Shown here one piece after another: positions 44,747 through 56,825 of a stretch of DNA of 64,000 bases. The position numbers and the translations under genes are program-made. The DNA is taken from assembly GCA_009363875.1 (NCBI GenBank), contig CM018695.1, forward strand, positions 45,441,935-45,505,934, written 5' to 3'. The notes beneath the pieces are model-generated. The model was given only the letters and a program-made list of their open reading frames with translations, was not told where the DNA came from and searched no databases. Position 1 is the first letter of the stretch, and every line of letters begins with the position of its first letter. The stretch comes from Mikania micrantha (Eukaryota > Streptophyta > Magnoliopsida > Asterales > Asteraceae).

Positions 44747-47700
44747 TCACTTTCTCGGGGGCTGGAGGTTCCGTTCTTCCTTCGCCTGTGTGTTAATCGG
44801 ACCGTCAATGTAATGCTTAAGCCTGTGTTCGTTAACCTTAAATGTCCATCCCTCCGAGTGTTCGAGTTCTACGGATCCGTATGTAAAAACTTGTTTCACT
44901 GTAAATGGACCTGACCAACGGGATTTTAGCTTTCCTGGAAACAACTTTAACCTCGAATTGTATAACAGCACACGGTCTCCCACTTTGAATTCCTTATCGC
45001 CCTTCAATCTTCGATCATGTAGTTTCTTTGTCCGCTTCTTATAAATGGTGGAATTCGCGTATGCCTGATCTCTCAATTCCTCTAACTCATGCAGCTGCAG
45101 TAAACGCTGCTCACCGGCCTTTACCATGTCAAAATTAAGCGCCTTTAGCGCCCAATATGCTTTATGCTCCAACTCCACTGGTAAATGGCAGGCTTTTCCA
45201 TATACCAACCTATACGGTGTGGTACCAATAGGTGTCTTGAATGCAGTACGGAAAGCCCAAAGTGCATCATCCAGTTTATCCGCCCAATCCTTGCGGTTTT
45301 GACCAACTGTCCGCTCAAGGATTTTCTTAATTCCTCTGTTTGTCACCTCAACTAGCCCACTCGTCTGTGGATGATACGGCGTAGCAAGTCGATGGGTTAC
45401 CCTGTATCGTCGTAACACCTTTTCCATCAGCACATTACAAAAGTGGGTACCTCTGTCACTAATCAGCGCTCTTGGTGTACCGAATCGTGCAAACAACTTC
45501 TTCACAAACCTCACCACTACCCTAGCATCATTAGTGGGCAGGGCTTGCGCTTCCACCCACTTAGAGACGTAATCAACTGCAACCAGGATATACTTGTTTC
45601 CATGAGATGAAGGAAACGGTCCCATGAAGTCAATGCCCCAAATATCGAATATCTCGCAAACCTGAATGCTTGTCTGGGGCATCTCATTACGAGATGAGAT
45701 GTTACCTGCCCTTTGGCAGGCATCACACGCTTTCACAAATTCGTGTGCATCCTTAAAGATGGTCGGCCAATAGAAACCGGAGTCAAACACCTTTTTGGCC
45801 GTGTAAGTTGCTCCGTGGTGGCCACCAGTCGGTCCTGTATGGCAGTGACGTAGAATCTCTCGTGCTTCGTCTCCATGGACACATCTACGCACTATCTGGT
45901 CTGCACCAATTCGAAACAAATGTGGATCTTCCCAAAAGTAGTACTTAACATCAGCAAAGAATTTCTTCTTTTGTTGGTACGTCATTCCTTTCACTAAAAT
46001 GCCACACGCCAAATAGTTAGCAAAATCTGCAAACCAAGGATCCATAGACTCACGTGCCTGCATACTGAAGATAAACTCATGAGGGAAGTTATCATTAATC
46101 TGTGACTCCTTGATTTTCTTCAACTCTGGATTCTCTAGACGCGATAGATGATCGGCTGCTACGTTCTCAGCTCCTTTCTTGTCACGAATTTCAATGTCAA
46201 ACTCCTGTAGTAGCAGAATCCATCGAATGAGCCTAGGTTTGGCATCTTGCTTACTAAAGAGGTGTCTCAATGCTGCATGATCCGTGTAAACAATGGTCTT
46301 GGACAGCACCAAGTAAGACCGAAACTTATCAAATGCAAAGACCACCGCAAGGAGCTCCTTCTCGGTAGTCGTGTAATGCTCCTGCGCATCATTTAGGGTC
46401 TTACTTGCATAATAGATAGGATGGAAGTGTTTGTCCTTCCGCTGTCCTAAGACTGCCCCGATCGCGTAATCACTCGCATCGCACATTAATTCAAATGGCT
46501 GAGTCCAATCGGGTGGGACCATAATGGGGGCATTAACCAATTTCTCCTTAATCAAGTCAAATGCCTTTAAGCACTCATCAGAGAAGACGAATGGCATGTC
46601 CTTCTCGAGGAGTTGAGTCATCGGGCGAGTGATCTTAGAAAAGTCTTTGATAAAACGTCGGTAGAAACCCGCATGACCTAGGAAACTCCTGATTGCCTTC
46701 ACAGAGGTAGGTGGTGGTAATCTAGCAATAGTGTCTACCTTGGCTCTATCCACCTCGAGCCCTTGCTGTGAAATCTTGTGCCCAAGCACAATTCCTTCTC
46801 GAACCATGAAATGACATTTCTCCCAATTTAGTACTAGGTTCGTTTCCTCACATCTAGCTAACATGCGCTCAAGACTGTGGAGACACTGATCAAAGGAATC
46901 CCCAAACACTGAAAAGTCGTCCATAAAAACCTCCATGGAATCCTCGATCATGTCATGGAAAATAGCAACCATGCATCGCTGAAAAGTAGCTGGTGCGTTA
47001 CACAACCCAAATGGCATGCGTCTGTACGCGAAAGTGCCAAAGGAGCATGTAAAGGTCATCTTCTCTTGATCCTCTGGTGCTATGGGGATCTTGAAGTAAC
47101 ATGAGAATCCATCAAGGAAACAGTAAAACTTCTTTCCCACTAAACGTTCCAGCATCTGATCAATGAACGGTAGGGGGAAATGATCCTTACGAGTGGCATC
47201 ATTGAGCTTGCGATAATCAATGCAAACTCTCTATCCCGTAACCGTCCTGGTGGGTATCAACTCATTCTTCTCATTGGCAACAACTGTCATGCCACCCTTC
47301 TTTGGTACCACCTGCACTGGGCTCACCCATGCCGAATCTGAGATCGGGTATATCAAACCGGCATCCAACAATTTAATCACTTCCTTCTTCACAACCTCTT
47401 GCATGTTAGGGTTGAGCCTACGCTGATGCTGCACAACAGGCTTGTATTCATCTTCCATCAGAATTTTATGCGTACAAAAGGTAGGGTTGATACCCTTGAT
47501 GTCCATGATTTTCCACGCAATAGCCTGCTTATTCTTCCTTAGCACTTTCAAGAGCCTCCCCTTCTCCTCAACCGTCAAATTCTTAGCTATTATTACTGGT
47601 AGCTTCAAATCATCATTCAAGAATGCATACTCAAGGTGAGATGGCAGTTCTTTAAGTTCTAGAGATGGTGGCTCAACCACAGACGGTTTCACTTCTGGCT

Positions 47701-48658
47701 CTTTTCTTTCCATCACTTCAAACACCTTCTCATCATGTGGTGGATTACTTTCCAAATCACTGGATTCTTGCACAAAGGATGATTCAGTCATCACAACCTC
47801 TTGGTTCATCATGCTTAGGATTTGTGTATCTAAGGTGTCCTTTTCGCATATTTCCTAAAGACAACAACCCATATGTGGCATAATGGTGTCAATAAAGTAC
47901 AGGGTGTCATCGTGACCTTTTGTGTGTCTCATGGACTTCTTAATGTCAAAGGTTATGGTGTCATCATCGACTCGAAGAGTCAGCTTGCCATCGAAGACAT
48001 CTATCAATGCCCTCGAGGTAGCTAAGAAGGGACGACCCAATATCAATGGAATATGTTCATCCTCGTCCATGTCCAAGATCACAAAGTCAGTAGGAAACAC
48101 AAACTTTCCTACCTTCACGAGCATATTTTCCATAATACCTCGTGGATACTTAACTGATCTGTCAGCTAGCTGAATACTCATTCGCGTAGGTGTCGGCTCT
48201 CCTAGGTCCAGCTTAGCAAATACAGAATAAGGCATCAGATTGATGCTGGCACCTAGGTCAGCTAGTGCATTGCTGACAGACAAACTACCTATCAAACAGG
48301 GAATGGTGAAGCTTCCCGGATCTGACATCTTTGCAGGTAGCTTGTTCTGGAGGATCGCTGAGCACTCCTCACTCAACGTCACCGTGGAAAACTCCTCAAG
48401 TTTCTTCTTGTTAGTCAACAAATCCTTCAGAAACTTGGCGTATTTTGGCATCTGAGCTAGAGCCTCCACAAATGGCAAGTTAATGTGCAGTTGCTTGAAA
48501 ATTCCTAAGAACTTGCCATATTCTTCCTCCATTTTCTCTTTTCTCAACCTCCCCGGGTAGGGCAAAGGAGGCTGGTAGGGTTTGACTGCTTCCTTTGGTC
48601 GTGCTGTACTCGCTGGGCTTAGCCTAGTATTTTGCACCTTGACCTCCGGCTCAGTTTC
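44747..48658 (-). pseudogene. Athila A protease-RT-RNase H-integrase
   Basis: It continues the gag frame. Protease: ADLGASINLMPYSVF (DLGA near 48250) and LILGRPFLATSRALIDV. RT: CIDYRKLND-type start, FYCFLDGFSCYFKIPIAPED, MPFGLCNAPATF and FMDDFSVFG (near 46920). RNase H: FELMCDASDYAIGAVLGQR (near 46480) and IVYTDHAALRHLFSK. Integrase: HCHTGPTGGHHG...CDACQRAGN, GIDFMGPFP, ISDRGTHFCN and HPQTSGLVEVTNRG, with the D-D-E residues present. In-frame stops: 47855-47857 (TAG, Gln in B) and 47231-47233 (TAG, Trp in B). Two earlier stops lie in or next to gag. From 47155 to the natural end at 44747 the frame is open for 802 codons. Confidence 0.92.
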
Positions 48659-50134
48659 TTATTCTTCTTCATCTACCGGCTTAGACACAACAACCGGTTC
48701 GTCCAACTGAGTGGTTTTGCCACTCCTAGTCGTGACTGTTTTCACGTGTTCCTTAGGATTTTTCTCGGTATTCGTAGGAAAAGTACCCTGTTGGCGCTCA
48801 GATAATGCAGTCGCAATCTGTCCTAAGTGTCGCTCAATGTTCTGAATGGCCACCTTTTGATTCCTCATCTCTAGCTCATGCTCCTTAAACTTAGTCTAAT
48901 TCTCCAAGTGGCGTGCATCAGTAACCGCAAGGTAGCGGGCTAGCATCTCCTCCATGGTCTCCTTCTTCTCCGGTTGAGCACTGTTACTAGTTCCCTCATT
49001 TTGAAACAAACTCTGCTGACGTGGTTGGAACTGTCGTGGCTGATGAAATCCGGGTGGGTTAGAAGAATTTGAGTTGTTCTTCCAACTGAAGTTCGGGTGA
49101 TTCTTCCATCCCTGATTATAAGTGTTGCTAAAGGCATTGTTTTGTGGACGACCCTGGCCGGTAACAAAATCCACCTGCTCAAGGGAATTGAGATGATCCA
49201 TTTGCATACAATCTGTAGTCTCATGAGCACCACCACATGTATCACAACACTGTTGTGAACTGTTCACCTGCATGCGGTCAATCTTTTTAGTCAATGCCTC
49301 AAGCTGGGCAAGGATAGCAGTGTTAGAATCAACCTGGTGAACTCCTAACTTCTGAGTAGTCGGTGGTTTGCTCCTAGAGGATGGGTATTGATATGAATTC
49401 ATTGCCAACTCCTCAAATAAATCAGCAACCTCCTCAGGTGTTTTGTTACTAAAGGAACCTCCGGCAGACATATCTACGAGCTGTATAGTCTGGTGGTTCA
49501 ATCCATTGTAGAACTTTTCCACCTGCTGCCATAGCTCCAATCCGTGATGTGGACACTTCCTCAGCAACTCCTTGAATCTCTCCCACGTCTCATAGAATGA
49601 TTCTCCATCCTCTTGCATAAACGCATGAATGTTGCTCCTCATTCGAGCAGTCTTAGATGGGGGAAAGTATCTCAATAGAAACTTATCAGTCATATCTGCC
49701 CATGTGGCAATGGATCCCACTGGCAAGGAGTCCAGCCAACTCATGGCTCGATCACTTAGAGAAGATGAAAAGAGTCTTAGCTTGATCGCATCCTCAGAAA
49801 CTCCATTGATCTTGAACGTGTCACATACATTATGAAAGAGCTTAAGATGTCGATTTGGGTCCTCATCTGGTAACCCATGAAATTGGACCGAATTCTGAAT
49901 CATAGCAGTGATCTGAGGCGGAATGGTGAAGTTATTAGCTTCAACCGCAGGCCTAGCAATGCTTGATCTAGCACCATCCAGTGATGGTTTCGCGTAGTCC
50001 GCGATGGTCCTCCTTGGTGAAATTCCTCCTCCATTGTTAGCAGCCATTTCTTTTCGTGCTCTCAAACGGTGGTGAAATTCTCGTTCAGGTTCAGCAAATG
50101 GCGTAACCAAGTCCTCGGTGGCACTTTTATGCAT
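48659..50134 (-). pseudogene. Athila A gag
   Basis: The frame starts MHKSATEDLVTPFAEP and includes RRTIADYAKPSLDGARSSI, the capsid core (FHGLPDEDPNRHLKLFHNVC, AIKLRLFSSSLSDRAMSWL, SFYETWERFKELLRKCPHHG) and a zinc knuckle CDTCGGAHETTDC with all four ligands. A Gln/Asn-rich stretch (HQPRQFQPRQQSLF) follows. TAG at 48896-48898 replaces a Gln, and TAA at 48659-48661 replaces a Glu inside an acidic run. Gag packages the element RNA. Confidence 0.9.
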
Positions 50135-50231
50135 GCACTAGAAACCTGTAATTAGGAAAAAGACGAAATAAACAAAATAAAAGAAAATAATGGTTGACCT
50201 ACCAAATTCGATTGTTCTTAATATCACCGTG

Positions 50232-50249
50232 TCCCCGGCAACGGCGCCA
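50232..50249 (-). other. Primer binding site (tRNA-Asp type) of Athila A
   Basis: The minus strand reads TGGCGCCGTTGCCGGGGA, the canonical Athila/Tat PBS complementary to the 3' end of aspartate tRNA, 6 nt after the LTR end. Confidence 0.95.
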
Positions 50250-50255
50250 AAAACT

Positions 50256-51873
50256 TGATGTGTGTAAAGACTATATGATTTTAATGAGAAAATTTACTTA
50301 CACAATTAAGTTAAAAATGGGTTTTTACCAAGTGACCAAACTACACACGTTAGGCAAGTGTACCTATCGTTATGCAATATAGTATCGGCAAGAACCGGAT
50401 GTCAATCCGTGGGACACAGTGAATACCAATAATGAACCGTCTTCAATATCCAACCGATGTGAATTAAATTGTTTTATGAATGATTTTGATTACAAACGAA
50501 GCAATTAAAGAAAAGAAAGAAATCCAAGAAAGCAATTATAAGCAAATTGAATCAATAAGTGAGAAAACTATTACTTAGGTCTTGAATCCTCCTAAACATG
50601 CAAAGACAATTGTAGAATGACTAAACCAATGAAACTGTCTCCAAATTAGATAGTCAAAACCTAAAGGACTATAGACACATCCAATAGATTATGAAAATCA
50701 CTATGAATGAAGTACAAACAGATATAATTGTGTCAAAAGCTATAAATGTTTAAAATCCTAGTCAAAGGTAATTCAACCCAACAGACAATACAACGATAAA
50801 GATATGGCTAATCTAAACAGCCCTAAAGTTGTTAAGCAATCCCAAGTCGATTCTTATTATAATCCCAAAACATCTAATTCACGAATAAGCAAACTACACC
50901 TTACGTTCGCAAGCGTGCAAATTAACCAAACAATGAATAGATTGAATTTAAGCAAAGATGTTGATTCGTCCAAACCTAACACCTATGGATGCACTACTGA
51001 TCAGCCAAGATTACCATCAAGAATTATCATTTACTAGTCCTAGTCTCATGCATTAGATTGAAAATCAACCAATAAACAATCCAACAATAAGTATACTAAC
51101 ACATGGGGGTAGTCCTACATGCCATGATCAATATACCCACATAATCATATAATAAACTCAACATAAATCAGCAACACATGATCATTATAACAGAATTTAA
51201 CAAGGATTACTAAATTTAACGCAATTTCATTGGAAAAGTCAAACTAAAAAGTCAAACACATCTAAGATTCATCAAAACCCAAGTAATAAACGAATTAGCC
51301 GAGCATGGATGTGAAAAACTGAACAAAAGACATAAAACTAGTCATGGTTCAGAAGAAAAACGAAATCAAACGAAGAAAAACTAAACCGGAAGACTAGTCG
51401 ACCCTCTTTAATCCAATCCCGATCAACCGCCGCTCCAAATCCGTCAAGATCTCGACTTTATGCTTCAAAATCTCCAAAAACGCTCTCTGGAAGTCGATCC
51501 CCCGAAACCCTAGCCGTATATGTGCTTAAATGTATAAAAATTAGGGTTTTCGTCTTTCATACGGACCATATGAACCTCATATGGCCCGTATCGAGGCCCA
51601 TATCTGCTTTTTAAGTGCCTGACAACTCATATGGACCTGCATATGGCCTCTGATCTTCATACACCCTAGCATACGGCCCATATGGATCTCATATGGCCCG
51701 TATGACCTTCCTGGCAGAATCTTCAATTTTCTCTTTTTTCAACCGATTCAACGATCCGACCTACAAATGTCAAACATAACCAAATCAATACCTATTATCA
51801 TGAAAAGTCTACCAAAACCAAGTTTAAACAAGGGTTAATGGGTTCCAATAAATGTGTAAATTAAGACACATCA
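50256..51873 (-). repeat. Shared Athila LTR (5' LTR of A, 3' LTR of B)
   Basis: 1618 bp with TGATGTG...CACATCA inverted ends. On the low side lies element A's PBS; on the high side lies element B's polypurine tract. It therefore serves as 5' LTR for A and 3' LTR for B. It has the same length as the LTR at 62335-63952 and differs from it by roughly two dozen substitutions by eye. A CATATGG/GGCCCGTAT cluster (51558-51715) lies upstream (minus strand) of TATA-like sequences at 51531-51540 and 51515-51525. Confidence 0.93.
51558..51715 (-). promoter_or_regulatory. CATATGG/CGTATGG motif cluster in Athila LTR
   Basis: Within about 160 bp there are many copies of CATATGG, CCATATG, GGCCCGTAT and CATACGG, several palindromic (CATATG), just upstream of the probable TATA box on the transcribed strand. 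It is repeated at 63636-63790 in the other LTR and resembles the clusters in the pol-ORF3 spacers. Confidence 0.6.
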
Positions 51874-53497
51874 AACATCCCTACACTTAAACTTTGCTTG
51901 CCCTCAAGCAAACTTTTCCTGCAAAAGCTCAATATCACAATGTAACCAACATGCAAGTATAATCCTACACCCTAATGCAAGGATAGACCCGAAAGCATAC
52001 CAGGTTCACAAGAATTACAACATTCAATAGGTTTACATCCCAACAACTTAATGGATATTAGTTTTGAAAAATTGGACATACCTTCCCAATTCAACAAAGT
52101 TTCAAGAATCAAACCATACTTGAAATCACACCTCTCACAATATTCACTCATCTCTCAGGTTATATATGAAAGATATGTCTATATAAGCACTCAAATGCCA
52201 AACTTGAAACAACATTACTATATGCTTGTATAACAATCAAACCTTCACCAATTGACACCAAACCATGCATAAATCAAGTGGACTTTCAAGGGTTATAAGG
52301 TTAGGTTTGGGCTAAAGGTGTGGAATGGTGTTGTGGTAGTGACTCATGGTTGGAAAATCTGTGCTGGCAAGACGTAGAAACTTCCATTTTTTTTTCTTTC
52401 TTTTTATTTTCAAATTTTTTTTTATTTTTTTTTTGCATATGCAATACGAACGAGCTAGCAATTGAAGAACTAGCATGAACTAATTAATTACTAAGACAAA
52501 CATCAAAGCCAAACAAATTTCCAACATGAAAGGTTTAAACATAACGGGCTAAACAGGCTAACATGGGTTTATGATGTGGTGTAAACAACAAAATGGTCAG
52601 GCTCAACATGGTGCACTATTGGATGATGTAAAGGTGGGTCAAACAAAGAACAAATGTTTATACAAATAGTTCATCCTAATGCCTCAATCATATTCATGCA
52701 ATGTCTAAGTCCATGATCTTGGAATGCATTAGTTACACAAGTTCTAAAATGAATGTAACAAGATGGCAATACACTCAATCAGAAGAAAATGAGCATATGA
52801 TATGAACAATGGCTGCTCAATTCGGCTCAATGTACTGAATGGAAATGGGGTGAATGGGTTACGAATGTGATTCATGTACTATTATCAACCCTCCACTTGT
52901 TACACCCGGCTAGGTATTTCAAAATGATTTATGAAAAACAACTTGTTGAGAAAACTTTATCATGCAACTTAAAGAACCCAACCATGCTTAAAGGTCTAAA
53001 CATGTTTCAGGTAAGTAATCAACTTATGTTGGAAAAACATGTTTTACTGCGCAAGGAAAGTGGTTTTCTTACCCAAAAAGAGGATTTTAATGTTATTTTT
53101 CAAAAAATTGTGTTTAGTCAGCCCCATCCCTACACTTGAAGTGTACATTGTCCCTAATGTACATGAAAAGTTTAAAGCTGTAAGGAAAAAGAACTGAAAC
53201 TCCCCTGATGATGTGGCCTGAATATGGGTGGCGAAAAACCCAAAGGCAATGAGTCCAAAATCAAGCCATGCCAACAAAAGTCGATTTGTCCATAGTTCCC
53301 AACGGTAGTATCATGCTGAAACACTTAAAACACATCAAACATAATCACAAAAAGAAATATATGCAATCAGACCATCAGTTTGAGAAACACCCAATATATA
53401 GAACTCCAGTTTGTACAATAAGATAACATAATGTAAATAAATCAGTACAACTGATAAGGTGTCTCCAAAAGTAAAGCTTCTGTATGCGATGTGTAGG
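51874..53497 (-). other. 3' untranslated region of Athila B with two purine tracts
   Basis: The region between the ORF3 stop and the 3' LTR is non-coding. Next to the LTR, on the minus strand, GAGGGCAAGCAAAGTTTAAG and GTGTAGGGATGTT form the polypurine tract typical of Athila. A second copy of AAGTGTAGGGATG, followed by GGGCTGAC, lies at about 53126-53140, shortly after ORF3. Near 52380-52440 a long T-rich run is present on the + strand. Element A keeps only the part down to about 40886. Confidence 0.75.
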
Positions 53498-54952
53498 TCA
53501 ATCGCCTGGCAGATGTGGTTGTGGCTGTGAATCTGGGTCTGGATGTGGAGGTGGTAGTGGTGGTAGTGTAATGCAAGCCTGCGTAGCTAGCAGCTGCTGT
53601 GAATGCACGAGCCAATCAAGTGTGTGCTGCTGTTGGTCAAGCAATTGTCTCTGTGCTGTCTGCTCATCCAAAATATGGCGCTGCCCCTCCAATAGCTGCA
53701 TAAGTAATGCTCCCATCTCTCCAGACTGCTGTGGTGACTGAATCGTGATGGGTGGGGCAGGCCTAATACGTGGAACTGGTGGTGGAGGGGGAAAATGAAC
53801 TGGTGACTGAAGTGGAGCCTCCCCTCCTGCGGTCTGAGGTGTCGGTACACCTGCCTGGGTAGTGTCGTCCGGAGCGACTATCACAATCGGCTGTGATGCT
53901 CTGACGGCTGTCAATCTGGTTCCACCGCCTGGAATCCGCTCTACAATATCCATCTGTCGGATGGCGGTCAGATCAAGAAGTCTAGATGGGACTTGTGTAA
54001 GTCCTGTTGTGTCAATGTCGAGTCCCTCTGCCAACCGGGTAATGAATGCTCCTCCAGCAAGCTGACTCGCAACTGGCCTACCTCGATGCGCCTCGAAATA
54101 GGAAGCAAGTGCAACTGCAATGTTGCACGAAGCTGGGTGCAACAAGCAATATAGTAGGAATGGGTCAGTGAAAGTAACGCGCTCTCTGCTCTCTCCCCTC
54201 CCTGCAATAGTGTGAGCAATAATCCGATGTGTGTATCGGTGCAGGGGGTCTCTAATCCAGCTAGCCCTAGTGGTGCCGTGCAGAGCTCCATCTGCAATGG
54301 TTGGCCACCATGTGCATAGGACGACATTGCTGACGTCCTTAGCAAGTAAACTATCCCTATAGAGTGGCTGCTGGAGCTCCTCCTCAGAATAAATCCCCAT
54401 CGCGCGTGCAAACTGAGTGATGGACAGTGAACGGTCTACTCCTCCTAATCGGAATTCCATCGCGCGCGCATAATGTAATCCCACGCCTGTGTCATGAAAC
54501 TTAAACGTCGAGTAAAATTCGATGGTCAACTCTCGGTATCCCGGCCTCGTAGTATCTAACAGTCGTCTCCATACTGGTGTAAAAATAGCCTTCATCCTCT
54601 CGAGTGCTCCCGCTGTCCGAATCAAGCTCCAGTCAATAGTCTTTAGTGGGAAGAATTGTTTCCTAGCAATGACACGCAATCGATCATAATATGCATCATC
54701 CATCGGAAAGTGTAGCCACGCGTGTGGATGTAATGCCACATAAGGCATCGGTGGGGCACAAGCCTGCGCAACTTGAGGTTGTACGGCTGCAACCTCTGGC
54801 TCAATGGCACCAATCTCTGTTTCTCCGATGTTCTGTGAAGATGTCTCGTCCCCTGTGTCTGAAGCCGAGCTAGTTGAGCTGTTCGGCACATAGTCTGAAT
54901 CATCGATTCTCTGTCTCTTTCCTTGTGCATGGCGTGTTGACGAGGATGCCAT
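53498..54952 (-). CDS. Athila B accessory protein ORF3 (484 aa), intact
   Basis: This is the only long retroelement ORF here with no internal stop. The N-terminus (MASSSTRHAQGKRQRIDDSD) has a short basic patch and a Ser/Thr/acidic low-complexity stretch. Residues ~75-330 are a compact domain (WLHFPMDDAYYDRLRVIARK, MKAIFTPVWRRLLDTTRPGY, FRLGGVDRSLSITQFARAMG, HRIIAHTIAGRGESRERVTF). Residues ~415-460 are Gln-rich and helical, likely coiled coil. The tail is Pro-rich. The domain resembles the Athila 'retrotransposon ORF1 / putative plant transposon protein' family; function unknown. It occupies the position where Athila relatives carry an env-like gene, but I see no signal peptide or membrane helix. 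The start is supported by a splice-acceptor-like CACAG 3 nt upstream. Confidence 0.8.
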   Translation of the reverse strand: MASSSTRHAQGKRQRIDDSDYVPNSSTSSASDTGDETSSQNIGETEIGAIEPEVAAVQPQVAQACAPPMPYVALHPHAWLHFPMDDAYYDRLRVIARKQFFPLKTIDWSLIRTAGALERMKAIFTPVWRRLLDTTRPGYRELTIEFYSTFKFHDTGVGLHYARAMEFRLGGVDRSLSITQFARAMGIYSEEELQQPLYRDSLLAKDVSNVVLCTWWPTIADGALHGTTRASWIRDPLHRYTHRIIAHTIAGRGESRERVTFTDPFLLYCLLHPASCNIAVALASYFEAHRGRPVASQLAGGAFITRLAEGLDIDTTGLTQVPSRLLDLTAIRQMDIVERIPGGGTRLTAVRASQPIVIVAPDDTTQAGVPTPQTAGGEAPLQSPVHFPPPPPVPRIRPAPPITIQSPQQSGEMGALLMQLLEGQRHILDEQTAQRQLLDQQQHTLDWLVHSQQLLATQACITLPPLPPPHPDPDSQPQPHLPGD

Positions 54953-54955
54953 AAC

Positions 54956-56097
54956 CTGTGAATTAACGAAGATACGCAGTCAAGATGATGCAAGACAATG
55001 TATTACAATCCAAAGAGAATAAAAAAAGAAAATGAAATTAATTAAACAGTAGAAAGGGACAGGAATTTTTTTTTGTTTTTTTTGAAAGCATGAGAACCTG
55101 TTGGTGAGCAAACAAAGAAACAAAAAGAAATGTAAAAAAAAATAGATAAATAAACTGAAGAACTGTGATGCCAAGTAAAGATTTCCTGTGCTTAATGCAT
55201 CCAAACCGAATATGAACCGTGCAAACCGACCCAAAACAATACCTACTTGTGGGATAACCAAGATAAATTACCCAATATGTCTTGCAATGAGGTCCATAGA
55301 ATCCACACACTGAACCGATCCCATGTATAACCAATTCAAAGAAAATAAAAAATAGAAATAAAATAAGAGAAAATAAAAAAAAATTAAAATAAAAACAAAC
55401 CAACATCCCACTCAGGTCAACAAATGGGCACACATGGGTATGAACCAGGCTAAGATTGCATATGTGTTAAGCTGGATCCCATCAAACCAATTACAATCGA
55501 GCTTATTGAAATCAAGATTACTTACTCCAGTCCATTAGTCACTAGTTTCCAGTAAAGCTAACATAACTGAACCCAAGACCAGGTGCAATTTGGATTAAGC
55601 AAGTATGGTATGTACCAGTTGTTGCACTCTTAGTTCCAACAAAATCCAACATTATGCCAACCTGTGAGTTAACGTGACTATACAAAATACCAAAGTGATC
55701 ACCCAAGAAAGCACAGAAAATTGATTATGATAACAACATTTCTGGGTCAAGTGTGTCAATCAGGATCCTAGTTGACCCAAACCACCCTTATGCCTGCGAA
55801 ATCACCAAATGAATAACAAAAACAAAGTTGACCAACACCTTAATAAATTTAATTTACACAGTGCAGCCAGATGCATCCCAAAAAAAATTAATTCTGAACG
55901 AACTCAAGGGTGGGAAATCCAATTGAACATAAAATGGTACCTTCCTGAAACAATGGTAGCTAAGACCGTGATCGAGAATGACATCAATAATCACCAGCGA
56001 GAATTTTGACCCTTGGTCGATTCCGACTCGAATCGGACCCAATCAGATGCAAACATTAGTATGGAAAAAAAATTAAAATTACGTAACAAGAACATAC
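54956..56097 (-). other. Putative intron upstream of Athila B ORF3
   Basis: The donor (AA/GTATGTTCTTG at 56097) and acceptor (TTCACAG/GTTATGG ending at 54956) match element A. The interval is 1142 bp. The main difference from A is a ~46-bp deletion near 55787 and a shorter T run. The splice sites are conserved despite these changes. Confidence 0.5.
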
Positions 56098-56387
56098 TTG
56101 GTGGGATCTGGTTGTGTTAATGATGCTGTGGTGACCGAGTAGAGCAGGTGGTGGTGGTTGGATGTGGCTGTTGCGGTCACCGATTGCAGTGGTCGGCGAT
56201 TTCAGGTTGGTTTGGTCTTGGTCGGATGTAGTTGGTGGTACGGGAGGCTGAGTGGTGCCACGATACGGTGGTGCGGCCGGAAGTAGTGCTAAGCAGCTTG
56301 GGTGATGGTCGCCGGTCGAGTGGAGGTGATGGGTGTGGTGGAGGGATGTAATTTTTCCATTTTGGGTGTATGAAGGAAATAAGCCCC

Positions 56388-56545
56388 GTATATAGGTGTT
56401 ATTGGGAAAAAATTTCACGCATATGGACCATATGCCATTTATATGGTCCATATTAGGGTTTTGATGATAGGCTGTATGGTCTGTATGGTTGCACATATGA
56501 ATAGATATCATACGGGCCATATGGGTTGCATATGGTCCGTATGAA
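56388..56545 (-). promoter_or_regulatory. Promoter-like module of Athila B ORF3
   Basis: It has the same layout as at 44307-44465: CATATGG/CCATATG cluster (56543-56420), then CCTATATACGGGG (56396-56388), then a C-rich leader. Motifs are essentially unchanged from element A. Confidence 0.55.
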
Positions 56546-56825
56546 GGACCTGACAGCAACCATTTTGTGCAGTTTTCACCTGTTCGGCATCTGACAACCG
56601 ATTCGAGTCCCGTAAAAAAAATTAAACAAACCTGACATGATCGGGTGATAATTTCCAGCTGATCGTACATCCCTGCACTTGAAAAAAAAATCAAACAAAA
56701 ATGAAAAGAAAAATAAAATGAAAATAAAAAAAAAGAAAAAATTGGAAAAAATAAAATTCAAACCACGGGTTGCCTCCCTGAAGAGCTTAGTTTATTAGGG
56801 TCATTAGCTAGACTCGGTCCCTTGA

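Larger units (their letters stand above)
40886..50255 (-). mobile_element. Athila element A (minus strand), interior, 3'-truncated
   Basis: It is nearly identical by eye to 53021-62334 of element B. It has PBS at 50232-50249, gag-pol (50134-44747), the spacer with promoter-like module and the accessory ORF (42816-41363). The last ~1.15 kb of the interior and the 3' LTR are missing, cut at about 40886. Its 5' LTR is the shared LTR 50256-51873. The lineage is Athila because of the tRNA-Asp PBS, RT phrases MPFGLCNAPATFQRCM and FMDDFSVFG, DLGA protease and the extra ORF after pol. Confidence 0.92.

Noticed and set aside
53498..54952. Calling Athila ORF3 an envelope gene
   Set aside because: Its position fits the env-like slot, but no signal peptide, transmembrane helix or furin-like site is visible and the sequence is hydrophilic.
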